Below are positions 8,007 through 17,591 of a stretch of 64,000 nucleotides of DNA, piece after piece. A model generated the notes under the pieces. That model was not told where the DNA came from and made no database searches. It saw only the letters and a list, made by a program, of their open reading frames with translations. Within the stretch, counting starts at the first letter, position 1, and each line of letters begins with the position of its first letter. Position numbers and translations under genes: made by a program. This DNA comes from JANYHF01 sp031393505 (GTDB taxonomy: Bacteria; Pseudomonadota; Alphaproteobacteria; Rhizobiales; Hyphomicrobiaceae): assembly GCA_031393505.1 (NCBI GenBank), contig JANMVX010000102.1, positions 70,952-134,951 of the forward strand, written 5' to 3'.

Positions 8007-8353
8007 AAATCGACATCCCTGACGGGGGCAAAGTACGGCTCGCGATGCATCATCCGCTCCCACTCTTTCGGGCTGACGGGACACTTTTGCATGGCGTCAA
8101 TCAGCTCCTGCCCTGTTCGGGCGCCGCTCAAGCGGCGGAATTCAGCGGCCGACATCACCACCACCTCGTCGCGGCCGCGCACCGTAACGTGCTGGGGACC
8201 CTCGCTGTTCGCGCTGCGCACCAACTCGCTGAAACGCGCCTTGGCATCCTGCAAGGACCAATGGCCCGGCAAAGGAACAGCCCGTTTTGCGCGTGGCCGG
8301 GCGGGCGTTGAGGCGGGGGCGGGCGCGGCTGCGGATATGGTTTTTCTGGTCAT
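8003..8353 (-). CDS. Type II antitoxin, Phd/YefM family
   Basis: About 116 residues from ATG 8353 (an upstream ATG at 8389 is possible). The Phd/YefM fold is seen in WSLQDAKARFSELVRSANSE, followed by QHVTVRGRDEVVVMSAAEFRRL; the C-terminal toxin-binding part ends RDVDL. The N-terminus is a low-complexity Ala/Pro/Arg stretch. It is followed in the same operon by a vapC remnant, so it now appears to be an orphan antitoxin. Such antitoxins normally bind and repress their own promoter. Confidence 0.85.
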   Translation of the reverse strand: MTRKTISAAAPAPASTPARPRAKRAVPLPGHWSLQDAKARFSELVRSANSEGPQHVTVRGRDEVVVMSAAEFRRLSGARTGQELIDAMQKCPVSPKEWERMMHREPYFAPVRDVDL

Positions 8354-8405
8354 ACGAACCAGATTATCATGCGACAACGCCACAATCAACGCAGGCCCCG
8401 CCGCC

Positions 8406-8876
8406 TCAATCCCGGATCGGTCCGCCGTGGTAGCGGCGCTCCTGGGTCACCTCGCGGCGGCCGCGGACCAGTTCGTACGGATGCGGTTGGGGCTCGTTCG
8501 CGGGCAACAGTCGACCGAGGCCAAGATAGACCATCAGCCCGGTCATGAGGCCGATGCCGACGATGATCAGACCGGTAACGGGGCCGTCCATGATGCCATG
8601 GGCCACCAGATGCGGCGCGTTGGACGCGCTTGCAACAGCCGTGGCGTCCGAAGCGCCCGATTTAGCCGTGGCGGCGACGCGAAGCGCCGGCACAGCAGGG
8701 TCGATCGTGGCAACGGGGGCATAGGCGGGAAGCTCGAGCCCGCCGGTCGCCAGGGCCGCGACCAGAGCGCCAGAGGCGATCACTCCGAGCAGGACGCCAA
8801 GGGCCAGCCAGCGGCGCGACTTGCGCGGTGCGGCGTCGGCATGCGAGCGGCGGTAACTATCGACAACGTTTGTCAT
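8406..8876 (-). CDS. Small inner-membrane protein of unknown function
   Basis: 156 residues from ATG 8876 (MTNVVDSYRRSHADAAPRKS). Two membrane helices are visible: WLALGVLLGVIASGALVAAL near residue 25 and TGLIIVGIGLMTGLMVYLGL near residue 100. An Ala/Val/Thr-rich segment, probably periplasmic, lies between them, and the charged C-terminus (GRREVTQERRYHGG) is probably cytoplasmic. It lies 100 bp downstream of the histidine kinase on the same strand and may belong to that operon. No family recognised. Confidence 0.65.
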   Translation of the reverse strand: MTNVVDSYRRSHADAAPRKSRRWLALGVLLGVIASGALVAALATGGLELPAYAPVATIDPAVPALRVAATAKSGASDATAVASASNAPHLVAHGIMDGPVTGLIIVGIGLMTGLMVYLGLGRLLPANEPQPHPYELVRGRREVTQERRYHGGPIRD

Positions 8877-8976
8877 GGCTTGGACAGACCTGGCCTTCCA
8901 ACGATCCCGAAACGAAGCACCCCCGCAGCCTCGTTCTGACGTGGTAGGATAATAAATCGGTAGTCTGAACAAAACG

Positions 8977-10353
8977 TTACGTTGGCCCGCCAACCGGAAT
9001 GCGCACCTGGAAGCGCGCGCCAGGCGAGGCGTCCTCCAGCGCGATCGATGCGCCATGCAACCTGGCGATGGCGGCCACCAGCGCCAGCCCCAGCCCGCTG
9101 CCGGGGGTGGAGCGGCTTTCGTCCAGCCGATAGAACGGGCGGAACACGCGCGCGCGTTCGCCAGCCGGCACGCCCGGCCCATTGTCCGTCACCTCGCCGA
9201 GCAGCTCGCGCGCCCCCTTGCGAAGGCCAAAGGTAATCTCGGTGCCGGGCGGGGTGTGACGGATGGCGTTTTCGCACAAGTTCGCGAACAACTGGGTCAG
9301 CAGGGATTTGTCTCCCCGCATAACAATGCCGGGCTCAATCTCGGTCACCAGCCGGTGACCGGAGTCTTCGGCGACTGGAGCGTAGGTTTCGGCCAGCCGT
9401 TGCAGCAGCTCCGACAGCGGCACGGCCACAAAACCCGACTTCTGCTCGCCCGATTCGATCTCGGCGATGCGCAGCAGGGCGCCGAAGGTGCGCAAAATGT
9501 CGTCGGTGTCGCCAATCGCGCTCTCGATGACAGCGCCATAGTCCTGGACGGTTGTGGACTTGGATCGCGCCTCGTCCAGGTCCTGACGCAGCCGCGTCAA
9601 GGGCGTGCGCAGATCATGCGCGATATCGCTGGTGACGCGCTTCTGGTTGTCGATCAGGACTTCGATGCGGTCCAACATGCGGTTGAGATTGCCCGCCAGT
9701 CTGTCGAATTCGTCACTGCCGCGCCGTAGCGGCACGCGCTCGCCGAAGGCGCCATCCATGATGCGCTGGGCCGCCGTGTTGATGCGTTCGATGCGGCTGA
9801 GGAACCGCCAACTGGTCGCGAGACCACCGAGCAATGCCAGGCCCACGGTAATTCCGCCGCCCCACAGAAAGGTGTTGATGATGGCTTCGCGCAGCTCTTC
9901 CAGGCTCTCGGTATCCTGAGCCACAAACAGCTGTCCGCCCCCGGGGGCATCGGCGCCATAGATGAAGTAATGCGCATGCGCATCGATCAACTCGCTGGAC
10001 AGGTCGGTCTCCAGTTGTTCGAGGTATTGCCAGCCCAGCTCCTTGGGAAGCTGCAGCAGGTTCCCCGACACAATGCCTGCGGCGTCGCGAAGTCCATAGC
10101 GGAACAGATGGTGGCCCGGCGACTGTGAGCGGATGACAATTTCCGCGGCGATGCTGTTGCCGCCGTTGATTGTCGACTCGGCAAACAGCGCGTTGCTCTC
10201 AGCCAGGATCGACTTGCGGATCTGATGCTCTTCGAAGGCCGCCATGGCCTGATAGATGATGAGGAACAGCGTGCCGGCCGAGATCGCAAACAGGCCGGCA
10301 TAGGTAAGCGCCAGCCGGAACGTCGCCGATCTGAGGATGTTACTCGGGCGCAC
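8977..10353 (-). CDS. Membrane sensor histidine kinase
   Basis: 458 residues, starting at GTG 10353, which overlaps the response regulator stop by 14 bp. Order: transmembrane helix near residue 15-33, a periplasmic sensor of about 130 residues, a second helix (TFLWGGGITVGLALLGGLAT), HAMP region, HisKA motif SDIAHDLRTPLTRLRQDLDE, and HATPase_c with NLCENAIRHT (N box), DNGPGVPAG (G1) and GSGLGLALV (G2). The architecture is OmpR-family-partner type (EnvZ/CusS-like). The signal is unknown; the upstream acidic secreted peptide gives a hint of metal or envelope sensing, which is inference. Confidence 0.92.
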   Translation of the reverse strand: MRPSNILRSATFRLALTYAGLFAISAGTLFLIIYQAMAAFEEHQIRKSILAESNALFAESTINGGNSIAAEIVIRSQSPGHHLFRYGLRDAAGIVSGNLLQLPKELGWQYLEQLETDLSSELIDAHAHYFIYGADAPGGGQLFVAQDTESLEELREAIINTFLWGGGITVGLALLGGLATSWRFLSRIERINTAAQRIMDGAFGERVPLRRGSDEFDRLAGNLNRMLDRIEVLIDNQKRVTSDIAHDLRTPLTRLRQDLDEARSKSTTVQDYGAVIESAIGDTDDILRTFGALLRIAEIESGEQKSGFVAVPLSELLQRLAETYAPVAEDSGHRLVTEIEPGIVMRGDKSLLTQLFANLCENAIRHTPPGTEITFGLRKGARELLGEVTDNGPGVPAGERARVFRPFYRLDESRSTPGSGLGLALVAAIARLHGASIALEDASPGARFQVRIPVGGPT

Positions 10354-11020
10354 GAAGCACGTATCCTGCGCCGCGAATGGTATGGATCAATTCGCAGTCG
10401 AAGCCCTTGTCGACTTTGCTGCGCAACCGGCTGATGTGGGTTTCAACAACCTTGGTCATCGGATCGAAATGGAAGTCCCAAACGCTCTCCAGCAGCATGG
10501 TGCGGGTCACGACCCGGCCAGCGTGGCGCATCAGGTATTCCAGCAGTTTGAACTCCTGCGGCTGCACGATCACTGGCGAGCCACCGCGCACCACGGTGCG
10601 CTTCAGCAGATCCATCGTCAGGTCATGGACGGTCAATGTGGTCTCGACGGCAGACATCGGCGGTCGTCGGCCAAGGGCGTTAAGACGGGCGTTCAACTCG
10701 GCGAAGGCGAAGGGTTTGACGAGATAATCGTCGGCGCCGCTTTCCAGGCCTTCTACGCGGTCGCTGATTTGCGCCTTGGTGGTCAGCATAATGACCGGCG
10801 TTTGCGAACCCGAAGCACGGATGGTCTTGACGATGGCCAGGCCGTCCAAGCCCGGCAGCATGCGGTCGATCACCATGGCGTCGTAGCTCTGCGCCGCCGC
10901 CATCATCAGACCCTGGCGACCATCGCCCGAGACATCGACAACATGGCCGTGTTCGCGCAGCGACCGCGCAATGAAGTTGGCCGTTCGTTCGTCGTCCTCG
11001 ATCAGCAGAAGGCGCATCAT
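10340..11020 (-). CDS. OmpR/PhoB-family response regulator
   Basis: 226 residues from MMRLLLIEDDERTANFIARS. The receiver domain has acidic pocket residues E8-D10, phosphoacceptor Asp52 (AMVIDRMLPGLDG) and the conserved Lys in DYLVKPFAF. The C-terminal winged-helix Trans_reg_C domain contains LLEYLMRHAGRVVTRTMLLE and ends with HTIRGAGYVLRAPE. It overlaps the cognate kinase gene downstream. The open frame extends upstream, but ATG 11020 gives the canonical receiver start. Confidence 0.94.
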   Translation of the reverse strand: MMRLLLIEDDERTANFIARSLREHGHVVDVSGDGRQGLMMAAAQSYDAMVIDRMLPGLDGLAIVKTIRASGSQTPVIMLTTKAQISDRVEGLESGADDYLVKPFAFAELNARLNALGRRPPMSAVETTLTVHDLTMDLLKRTVVRGGSPVIVQPQEFKLLEYLMRHAGRVVTRTMLLESVWDFHFDPMTKVVETHISRLRSKVDKGFDCELIHTIRGAGYVLRAPE

Positions 11021-11120
11021 AGGTTTGTTGTCCGTCGCAATCGCTAAAGGCGCTTGGCAGATGAAGGGCGCGAATGCAAGCGCTCCGCTCCAGCAGCGGC
11101 CGGAGCGGAGCATTGGTCAA

Positions 11121-11315
11121 TCAGCAACGATCACCGTCGCGGTCGCTGTCGTGATCGCCGCGGTCGCACTCGCCGCCTTCCCCTTCGTGACCGAGCGTTT
11201 GCTCAAGGGCTACGGGGGCAAGGCCCGAAACCTGGGCGATCGCCGACTGCGATGCTGCAAAGGCGCCAGCGACGGCGATGCCGGCAATCACGGCGGCCAA
11301 AGTGATCTTCTTCAT
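11121..11315 (-). CDS. Tiny secreted acidic peptide with a calcium-loop-like tail
   Basis: 64 residues. A signal peptide (MKKITLAAVIAGIAVAGAFA, then ASQSAIAQ) is followed by a short mature part ending in the Asp/His/Cys-rich segment ECDRGDHDSDRDGDRC, which contains a DxDxDG pattern. A spaced ribosome-binding site (GAGG) lies upstream. The gene is 100 bp upstream of the response regulator on the same strand, so it may be co-transcribed with, or a target of, the two-component system. Metal or divalent cation binding is suggested by composition only. Confidence 0.62.
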   Translation of the reverse strand: MKKITLAAVIAGIAVAGAFAASQSAIAQVSGLAPVALEQTLGHEGEGGECDRGDHDSDRDGDRC

Positions 11316-11548
11316 GGCGAACTCCTCGTTTTTGTTGCGACCGGCCCCGCTGTTCGAGGGCCGACGGGGCCAGCTGTTGGCGACGTCGCAGCAATAAAGC
11401 GCTCAGGCGCAATGATCGAGGTAGGCCAAGCGTATAAGAATCGGTAATTATGCGGTTTCGTGTTCTGGCTCCCGGTGGACGCACCGAGGCAATCATGCAA
11501 AATGCAGCCGCCAGTCAATAGCCGAAGCCATCAGGGCGGATCGAGTGC

Positions 11549-12538
11549 ATGGGCGATACGTTTCGTGAGTTGACCTATGCCGCGCCGAGCGACCCGCGGC
11601 TGAAGCGCTGGATCATTCACACCATTGAGGGGCTGTCGGGACGCGAGAAGTTCCTGCCGCTTTACCGATATTGGCGCGATCACATTGTTCCCAAGTCGCC
11701 GCACCCCTATGGCGATGTGTTGAACCTGGTCGATGTCAAGATGCGGGTGACGACGACCGGAGGCGCCGCCTGGCCGCCGCCGATCGCCAAAGAGACGCCG
11801 CTGGTCATGATCGCCAACCATCCGTTCGGGATTGGCGATGGCATCGCCATCCTGGCCATGGCCGAGCAGTTGGGCCGGCCGTTCAAGGTGCTGATCAACA
11901 ACCAGCTGCTGCGCATCCCGGAGATCCGGCCCTATTCGCTGCCGATCGATTTCGAAGAGACGCGCGCGGCCCAGGAGATCAACCTCGCGACCCGCAAGGA
12001 GGCCCTGCGGCTGTTGGCGGCGGGAACGACCATCATCGTTTTTCCCGCCGGCGGGGTCGCGACCGCAAAGAGTATGTTTGGCCGGGCTGTCGAATTGCCC
12101 TGGAAGCTTTTCACGGCGCGCATGATCCAATCGTCAAAGGCTTCGGTGCTGCCGATCTGGTTTGAAGGTCAGAACGGTCCGTTTTTTCACCTGGCGAGCC
12201 GTTTCAGCCTGACGTTGCGCCTGTCATTGCTGGTGTCGGAGTTCCGAAGGTTTGCCGGCACCGCCCTGACCGTCAAGATCGGACCGGTCATTGCGTTTGC
12301 CGAGCTAAAGCATGGCGGCGATCGAAAGCTGCTGACGGAAGAACTGCACGGAATCGTCCATGCGCTGGCGGACCCAGGACGCGCTGCAGCTCCCGGCGGC
12401 ATCCGCAGGGTGCGGGGCGTTGGGCGGCTGGCGCGACAAAAGGCGCGCAAAGTGGGGAAACTGGCCTCAAGAAAGGCGCGTGGCATGACGCGATTGGCGC
12501 GCCGCAAGCTCCGGTTGAGGCCGGGCGGCAACAGTTGA
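11549..12538 (+). CDS. PlsC-like lysophospholipid acyltransferase family protein
   Basis: 329 residues. The acyltransferase motif H-x4-D appears as NHPFGIGDG, followed by PFKVLINNQLLRIPEIRPY and the third block IIVFPAGGVATAK, as in PlsC/OlsA-type enzymes that acylate lysophosphatidic acid or lyso-ornithine lipid. The C-terminal 50 residues are very Arg/Lys rich with repeated RxxARxKAR-like stretches, probably contacting membrane phosphates or nucleic acid. There is no obvious transmembrane helix. The gene is monocistronic; the substrate cannot be told from sequence. Confidence 0.82.
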   Translation: MGDTFRELTYAAPSDPRLKRWIIHTIEGLSGREKFLPLYRYWRDHIVPKSPHPYGDVLNLVDVKMRVTTTGGAAWPPPIAKETPLVMIANHPFGIGDGIAILAMAEQLGRPFKVLINNQLLRIPEIRPYSLPIDFEETRAAQEINLATRKEALRLLAAGTTIIVFPAGGVATAKSMFGRAVELPWKLFTARMIQSSKASVLPIWFEGQNGPFFHLASRFSLTLRLSLLVSEFRRFAGTALTVKIGPVIAFAELKHGGDRKLLTEELHGIVHALADPGRAAAPGGIRRVRGVGRLARQKARKVGKLASRKARGMTRLARRKLRLRPGGNS

Positions 12539-12764
12539 AGGCTGGCCGATACAACGTAAATTGCGGCCGAATCGCCGATTTATGCCCATTCCCGGCAAAA
12601 TTGCGGCGATAGCTGAATTATAATGGCCACAGCACAACAAAAATCCACCGCGCCGGTTTGACGCCAGTCAGACCTGTTGTTAACTGTAACTGGGGCGGCC
12701 AGTCCGGTCGCACGCGTACGCGTTGTGCGCTGACCGTTGTGTTATTCTCAGGGAGGGGTCTTCC

Positions 12765-13304
12765 GTGAAGAAGTTCCTTATTGCAAGTGTATCCGCTCTG
12801 GCTGTCGCCGGCGCCGTGTTCTCGATGGCCACGCTCGATGCGTCGGCCGCCGCCAAAAAGAAGTATTTTCCGCCGAAGAAGCCAGCCGTTGTGACGCCTG
12901 TTGTCGTCGCTCCGACGGCTCCAGGCCCGGACATCGTCGTTCTGCCCGACCAGACGGAAATGACCGTCGGCGGCTGCGGCGTGAATGACGAACTGATCAG
13001 CGGCACCGTCGGTGTGCGCAACCAGGGTAAGGATCGCGCTGATCGCCTGATCGTCGAGCCGATTGTGACCGTTTACATCCCCGAAATGCTCGACATGAAG
13101 GATGACAAGCTGGTCCCGAACTCGCTGTCGCCGAAGGAAATCTTCTCGACTGACGTGCACATCGGCAAGGGCAAGATCAAAACCGGCCGTGGCCTGGTTG
13201 GCGTGCGCAAGATCTACATCGCGGTCGATCCCTACAACAAGATCAACGAGAGCAACGAGCAGAACAACCTACTGGTTCGCGAACTCAAGTTCGATTGCAA
13301 GTAA
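12765..13304 (+). CDS. Secreted CARDB-domain protein
   Basis: 179 residues from GTG 12765, preceded by a good GGGAGGGG site at 12751-12758. The signal peptide (VKKFLIASVSALAVAGAVFS) ends near DASAAA, followed by a Lys/Pro/Val linker. The rest is a beta-rich CARDB-like domain: ISGTVGVRNQGKDRADR, and the final strand with AVDPYNKINESNEQNNLLVR, the hallmark DxxxxxxESNExNN of CARDB. A strong intrinsic terminator follows. Role unknown; CARDB domains are adhesion or binding modules. Confidence 0.8.
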   Translation: MKKFLIASVSALAVAGAVFSMATLDASAAAKKKYFPPKKPAVVTPVVVAPTAPGPDIVVLPDQTEMTVGGCGVNDELISGTVGVRNQGKDRADRLIVEPIVTVYIPEMLDMKDDKLVPNSLSPKEIFSTDVHIGKGKIKTGRGLVGVRKIYIAVDPYNKINESNEQNNLLVRELKFDCK

Positions 13305-13352
13305 GCTTGACGGTTTCGCTGCCGGTTTGGGCGGTCTAACGGCAAAGACATT

Positions 13353-13382
13353 CGGCGGCTCCTGATGGAGCCGCCGTTTTTG
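13353..13382 (+). terminator. Intrinsic terminator of the CARDB gene
   Basis: Perfect stem GGCGGCTCC / GGAGCCGCC with a TGAT loop, followed by GTTTTTG. It lies about 50 bp after the CARDB stop. Confidence 0.92.
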
Positions 13383-13439
13383 TTAGCAGGCAGCCATCGA
13401 CGGGCCCCGACCTGACAGCTGCGGCGTCCGCGCCAAGGG

Positions 13440-16400
13440 TCAGTTGCCGAACAATCCTTGCAGCAACGACGCGGCCCAACCGGTCTTTTTCTTGCGCGGA
13501 CGAGGGATCGGCCTCTTGGGAGCGTTATCTGCTGCAGTGTTGACCGCGCCCGCCGTATCGGCAGGCGCCGCAGCGGCCGTCGCAGTCGGATTACCGATAA
13601 CCAGTCCCGTCGAGGCTGGCGACGCGTTCCCAACGACGGCCGCTGTCGAAGCAGGCGCCGCAGCCGCGTTGGTCAAACTCGCCGGCTTGGCGGCGGCGGT
13701 TGTGTCGGCCGGCATCGGGGCTGGCACGGCAGGCGTATTGTCAGCCTCCGGACCTTGTCCGGCGCCGCTGTCGGCCGGCCAGATGCCGAGCGACTGTTCC
13801 GGTTCGCCCAGCAGCTTGCGGGCTTCCAGGTCTTGTTTCAGATCGGCAAAGTCGATTGCAGGTTGAACGTGTGCGAGGTCTGACAATGGCCCCAGATAGC
13901 TAAATTGCACGGCCGGAAGTGGAGGTTTCCCGGACGATGCGGGCTTGGGCTGCAAGCGCCATAGGCTCGCCAGTTGCAGCTTCGCCAAATCGATGCGATT
14001 GGCAATTTCCAGTTGCGATTGGGCGCTGTCGACCAGCATTTTGTCAAATCGTACGGCGCCGTCGGCGATTGTCAGGTTGCCCTTGGCGCCCCGAAAGGCG
14101 AAGGCGCCGGCCTTGCTGGCCTCCATCAGGCTCCGGCTCAACGTTTCGGCTGACACCGGAGCCTGATCGGCCAGCGAGGTTCGCGCCGCCGCATCAATTC
14201 CATTCGCCGAGAAGCCCGTCAGTGCGCCTTCGCTGAGCGAGAACGTCCCTTTGCCGTTGGCCGACCCGACAACATCGCGGGGGGACAAGCCGCGGCCGTC
14301 CAATTCGACTTTAAGCGCAAGTTCGCCCTCTGGCCTCGGGATGGCGCCCAGCGCTCCGCCGATTTGGTCCAAGCGAGCCTTGTCGAGCACGGCGTCCATG
14401 TGAAGGGTTGCGCCAGCAGAGGCTTTTTCCAGGAGCAGGCGGCCAGACCAATCGCCCTGCAAGCCGCGACCGGCGGCCAAACGAAGATCAATCTTGCCGG
14501 GGACAACATCGGCGGTCAGCCGCGCATCGTCGAGGCTATAGCCATTGGCCAAGACCAGTTGCTTGGCGTTCGCTGTGATTTTTGCCTCGACCGCTTGCGT
14601 CGGCTCGAAATCAAAACTCTGGTCGGACCAGGGAGCGCCGTCTGCAAGGTCACGCGCCGCTGCGCCCGCGTTCGCCGAGGTCAGCCGGCTAAGCCAATAG
14701 TCCAGACGAAGGGTGTTACTTTGCACCTGGACCACCAGCCGTGGCCTCGGCATGCCGGCTGTCAGAGTAGCCTCACCAACGCTCTGCACGCCGCCGACTG
14801 CCGCGGTGACATTGGATAAAGCCAGCAGCGTGGCGTCGCGATGCAGCAGCGCCGACAATTTTAGCTCACCGGACTGTTCCGGCACAAAGGCCTCAAGTCC
14901 AACCACCCGAACCAACCTATTGGCCTCCTTGGCGGCAACGGCGACCGTCCCGTCCGCGCTCACGACGGCGTCTGCACCATAGGTCGACTTGCCATCGAAG
15001 GTCGCGTCAATCGCTCCCGTCGTCAGGCCGACGCGCGTCGTCAACCCGTCCTCGGGAATGCCGCTCAAGCGGAGCGACAACCGCCCTGGCGGTGTCACTG
15101 CTCCTGGAGCTGCGGGAGTGGCAGCCACGATGCCCGTCCCGCTTGCCGAGCCGGCTTTTGCTGGGGCCAAAACTTTGTCCAGGCCGAGGGCGATCTGCGC
15201 CAGAAGTCGTTCCGCATCGGGATTGCTGAGGTCGGCGGCGGCATCCAATTGGCCCGACTGCCAATCGGTCTCGCCGCTGTCCCGGTGCAGCGAAATGCGC
15301 AGGCGGCTGCCCGCGGCCGAACCGTCCAGCGCCAAGGACTCGCTGGTTGACGACTTCCCGCCCAGTTCGACCGTTCCCGCCAACGTGAGCGGCGTCAGCG
15401 CGGCGAGCGGTTTTTCCGCTGTTGCGGCACTGCTGGCGAGCCCGGCAATCTTGAGCGCGCCGACAATCGCATCTGGCGAAGGCGCCGCAACCAGCAGCCG
15501 CAGCTGGCCCTGTCCTTGATCGTCCTTGACCTGCAGCGCGCCTTCAAGATGCAGGGCAAAACCGCCGTCCGTAGTCAGGTCGATGCCGGGAATGTTCAAC
15601 CGGCCGTTGCTGCGATCCAGTTTCGCCGAAACGTCGTGGAGTGCCCCTTGCGCGGTCAGCAGATGACCGATGCGCAAATCCAGAAAAGTGTCGCCGGTGA
15701 GCAAGGCTTTCAGATCCAGGCCGCTGGTGCTCGCCGCAGCATCCGGCGCAGCGACGGCGGTCGAGAGGCCCGCGAGCGCCAGAAGGTTCACCGGACTATC
15801 GAAATCACGCGCCAGATCCAGCCGGTTGCTGTCCAGCGTGATACTGAGCGATTGCGGCGCCGCGACATAGCGGATGCCTCCGGTCACGGTGGTTCCTGCG
15901 ATTTCGGCCCGCAGCTTTTCGGCCGTGAAGCGGGCGCTGTCGACGGCGATTTCGGTATCGATCAGATAGGGGCTGGCCCCAGTGGATTCCTTCAGCTGCA
16001 GCGACGGTTCGGCCCAGTTCGCCATCGACGCCAGATTTGTCCCCCAGAGCCGGACCTGTCCGTCAAAGTGGCTAGCCCCCAGGGTGTTGATGTCGCCGCT
16101 TGCCGAGATCAGGCTTTGACCGGGCAGCTTTGCCGTCAAGCTCTCGATGGTGAGGCCGTTCGAAGTCCGTTCTGCTGAAATCTGCAAAGCCGTGATGGCG
16201 CTACCGCCAAACCGCGCCTCTTCGACGGCCAATCGAAGATGGCCCTTGCTCAACCAGCCTGGCAGACTGTTGGCCAGCGCCAAAAACCCCTGCAAGCCGT
16301 CCTTCGCTGATGGTTTGTCGGCGGCGCCATTGTCGGGCGTCCCAGCCGGAAGGTGCGTCGCCCGCGCGATCTGATCCAGATCCAACCAGGTCGATTTCAA

Positions 16401-17360
16401 GACAACGTCGCTCGCCGCCTCGCCATTCAGGCCGAGCGTGGCCGAGCCCGTCAGGCGCTGCGGCCGGCCAGCGCCGTCGATCACGATTTCAAGCTCGTCC
16501 AGTTTGGCTTGCGTGCTGTTCGCGGTCAGCTTCGATTTCAGATCCAATCCGCCACCGGCTGCTTTGGCGTTGGACCCTGCTGCTGCCGGGAACGAGGCCA
16601 TGGCCTGCAGATCGCCAGTCAATGTGGTCAGGCCATCAGCCGAAGCGACCGCGCCGTCAAACGTATAGCTCGCTGCTGCCGGGTCGGCGCCATGCGTCGA
16701 AACTTTCAGCCGCAGCTTCCCCGCCGCATCATCGCGGCCCACCGAGAGGCGAAGGTCGGCCGGATTGCCGTCCTGCCGGTAAGTGCCTTTGAACCGGAAT
16801 GGCCCCTGTGGCCCGCCTGCGTCGACGTCTCCGGTCACGTCGTCGAAACGCCACTGTTGCCCATCCGACGCGCCCACCAGGTCAACGGCGCCATGAGTGA
16901 TGTGGATGGCGCTGATAGACAAGCCCTGCAGAGCGCCGGGAGCAGCAGGCGCGTTGCCCGTCTTGAGCGGCGGCAGCAGGCCCTCCCAATTGCCCTTGCC
17001 GTCGCGCCCGATCGCAAGCCGCACGGTGGGCGACTTGAGCTCGACGTCTTGCGCCACCATCGCGCCCGTCAGCAATGCGCTGGTCGACAGCTGCATGCGG
17101 AATGAGTCCATGCGCAACAGCGGCGTATCGAACCGGCCGCTGGCGTCAGCCACGCGCACATTGTCGAAGCTGATGTAGGGCGTCGGCAGCAACCGCAGTT
17201 GCACCCGATCGCCCACCCGGACACGGCGGCCCAGCAGTTGGCTTGCCTCGCTCTCAAAGGTGCTGCGATAGCGGCTCCAGTCGATTAGAGCGGGCGCGGC
17301 GAAGAGCACGGCCAAGACCGTGATCAGCAACAGTCCAATCGTGACAAGAACCTTGTTCAA
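13440..17360 (-). CDS. AsmA family protein
   Basis: Very large envelope protein of 1306 residues. The N-terminal membrane anchor (VLVTIGLLLITVLAVLFAAP) is followed by the AsmA N-terminal domain (LIDWSRYRSTFESEASQLLG, then RVRVGDRVQLRLLPTPYISF). A long beta-rich middle follows, and an AsmA_2-like C-terminal domain (ALKVELDGRGLSPRDVVGSA, GKGTFSLSEGALTG, LDGxDAA). The end is a low-complexity Ala/Thr/Pro stretch and a basic tail (RPIPRPRKKKTGW). AsmA/TamB-type proteins are thought to bridge inner and outer membranes and move phospholipids. The gene is convergent with the CARDB gene and monocistronic. Confidence 0.9.
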   Translation of the reverse strand: MNKVLVTIGLLLITVLAVLFAAPALIDWSRYRSTFESEASQLLGRRVRVGDRVQLRLLPTPYISFDNVRVADASGRFDTPLLRMDSFRMQLSTSALLTGAMVAQDVELKSPTVRLAIGRDGKGNWEGLLPPLKTGNAPAAPGALQGLSISAIHITHGAVDLVGASDGQQWRFDDVTGDVDAGGPQGPFRFKGTYRQDGNPADLRLSVGRDDAAGKLRLKVSTHGADPAAASYTFDGAVASADGLTTLTGDLQAMASFPAAAGSNAKAAGGGLDLKSKLTANSTQAKLDELEIVIDGAGRPQRLTGSATLGLNGEAASDVVLKSTWLDLDQIARATHLPAGTPDNGAADKPSAKDGLQGFLALANSLPGWLSKGHLRLAVEEARFGGSAITALQISAERTSNGLTIESLTAKLPGQSLISASGDINTLGASHFDGQVRLWGTNLASMANWAEPSLQLKESTGASPYLIDTEIAVDSARFTAEKLRAEIAGTTVTGGIRYVAAPQSLSITLDSNRLDLARDFDSPVNLLALAGLSTAVAAPDAAASTSGLDLKALLTGDTFLDLRIGHLLTAQGALHDVSAKLDRSNGRLNIPGIDLTTDGGFALHLEGALQVKDDQGQGQLRLLVAAPSPDAIVGALKIAGLASSAATAEKPLAALTPLTLAGTVELGGKSSTSESLALDGSAAGSRLRISLHRDSGETDWQSGQLDAAADLSNPDAERLLAQIALGLDKVLAPAKAGSASGTGIVAATPAAPGAVTPPGRLSLRLSGIPEDGLTTRVGLTTGAIDATFDGKSTYGADAVVSADGTVAVAAKEANRLVRVVGLEAFVPEQSGELKLSALLHRDATLLALSNVTAAVGGVQSVGEATLTAGMPRPRLVVQVQSNTLRLDYWLSRLTSANAGAAARDLADGAPWSDQSFDFEPTQAVEAKITANAKQLVLANGYSLDDARLTADVVPGKIDLRLAAGRGLQGDWSGRLLLEKASAGATLHMDAVLDKARLDQIGGALGAIPRPEGELALKVELDGRGLSPRDVVGSANGKGTFSLSEGALTGFSANGIDAAARTSLADQAPVSAETLSRSLMEASKAGAFAFRGAKGNLTIADGAVRFDKMLVDSAQSQLEIANRIDLAKLQLASLWRLQPKPASSGKPPLPAVQFSYLGPLSDLAHVQPAIDFADLKQDLEARKLLGEPEQSLGIWPADSGAGQGPEADNTPAVPAPMPADTTAAAKPASLTNAAAAPASTAAVVGNASPASTGLVIGNPTATAAAAPADTAGAVNTAADNAPKRPIPRPRKKKTGWAASLLQGLFGN

Positions 17361-17591
17361 CTGCCAACCTCAGCACCCCGAAGACCACCCTAGCACGGGC
17401 CGCCGCCACCCGCCTACATCCCTCTGACCGTACCCGGAGCGATAGGGTGAATCTCGAGGCTTGAGTGACCATTTTCGGCTTCCGCGGTCAAGCCGGGAGA
17501 GGCACACGTTTCATTGTATCGGGTGCGAAGGGACGGGATGGCCAGGGTTGGCCCCATTGCCGCTGATCGCCCCGTGCTATAGTGGGATGGT

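Noticed and set aside
7686..8939. A 417-codon plus-strand frame after thrS
   Set aside because: It runs across the REPIN-like element, antisense to the antitoxin and vapC remnant; no homology.
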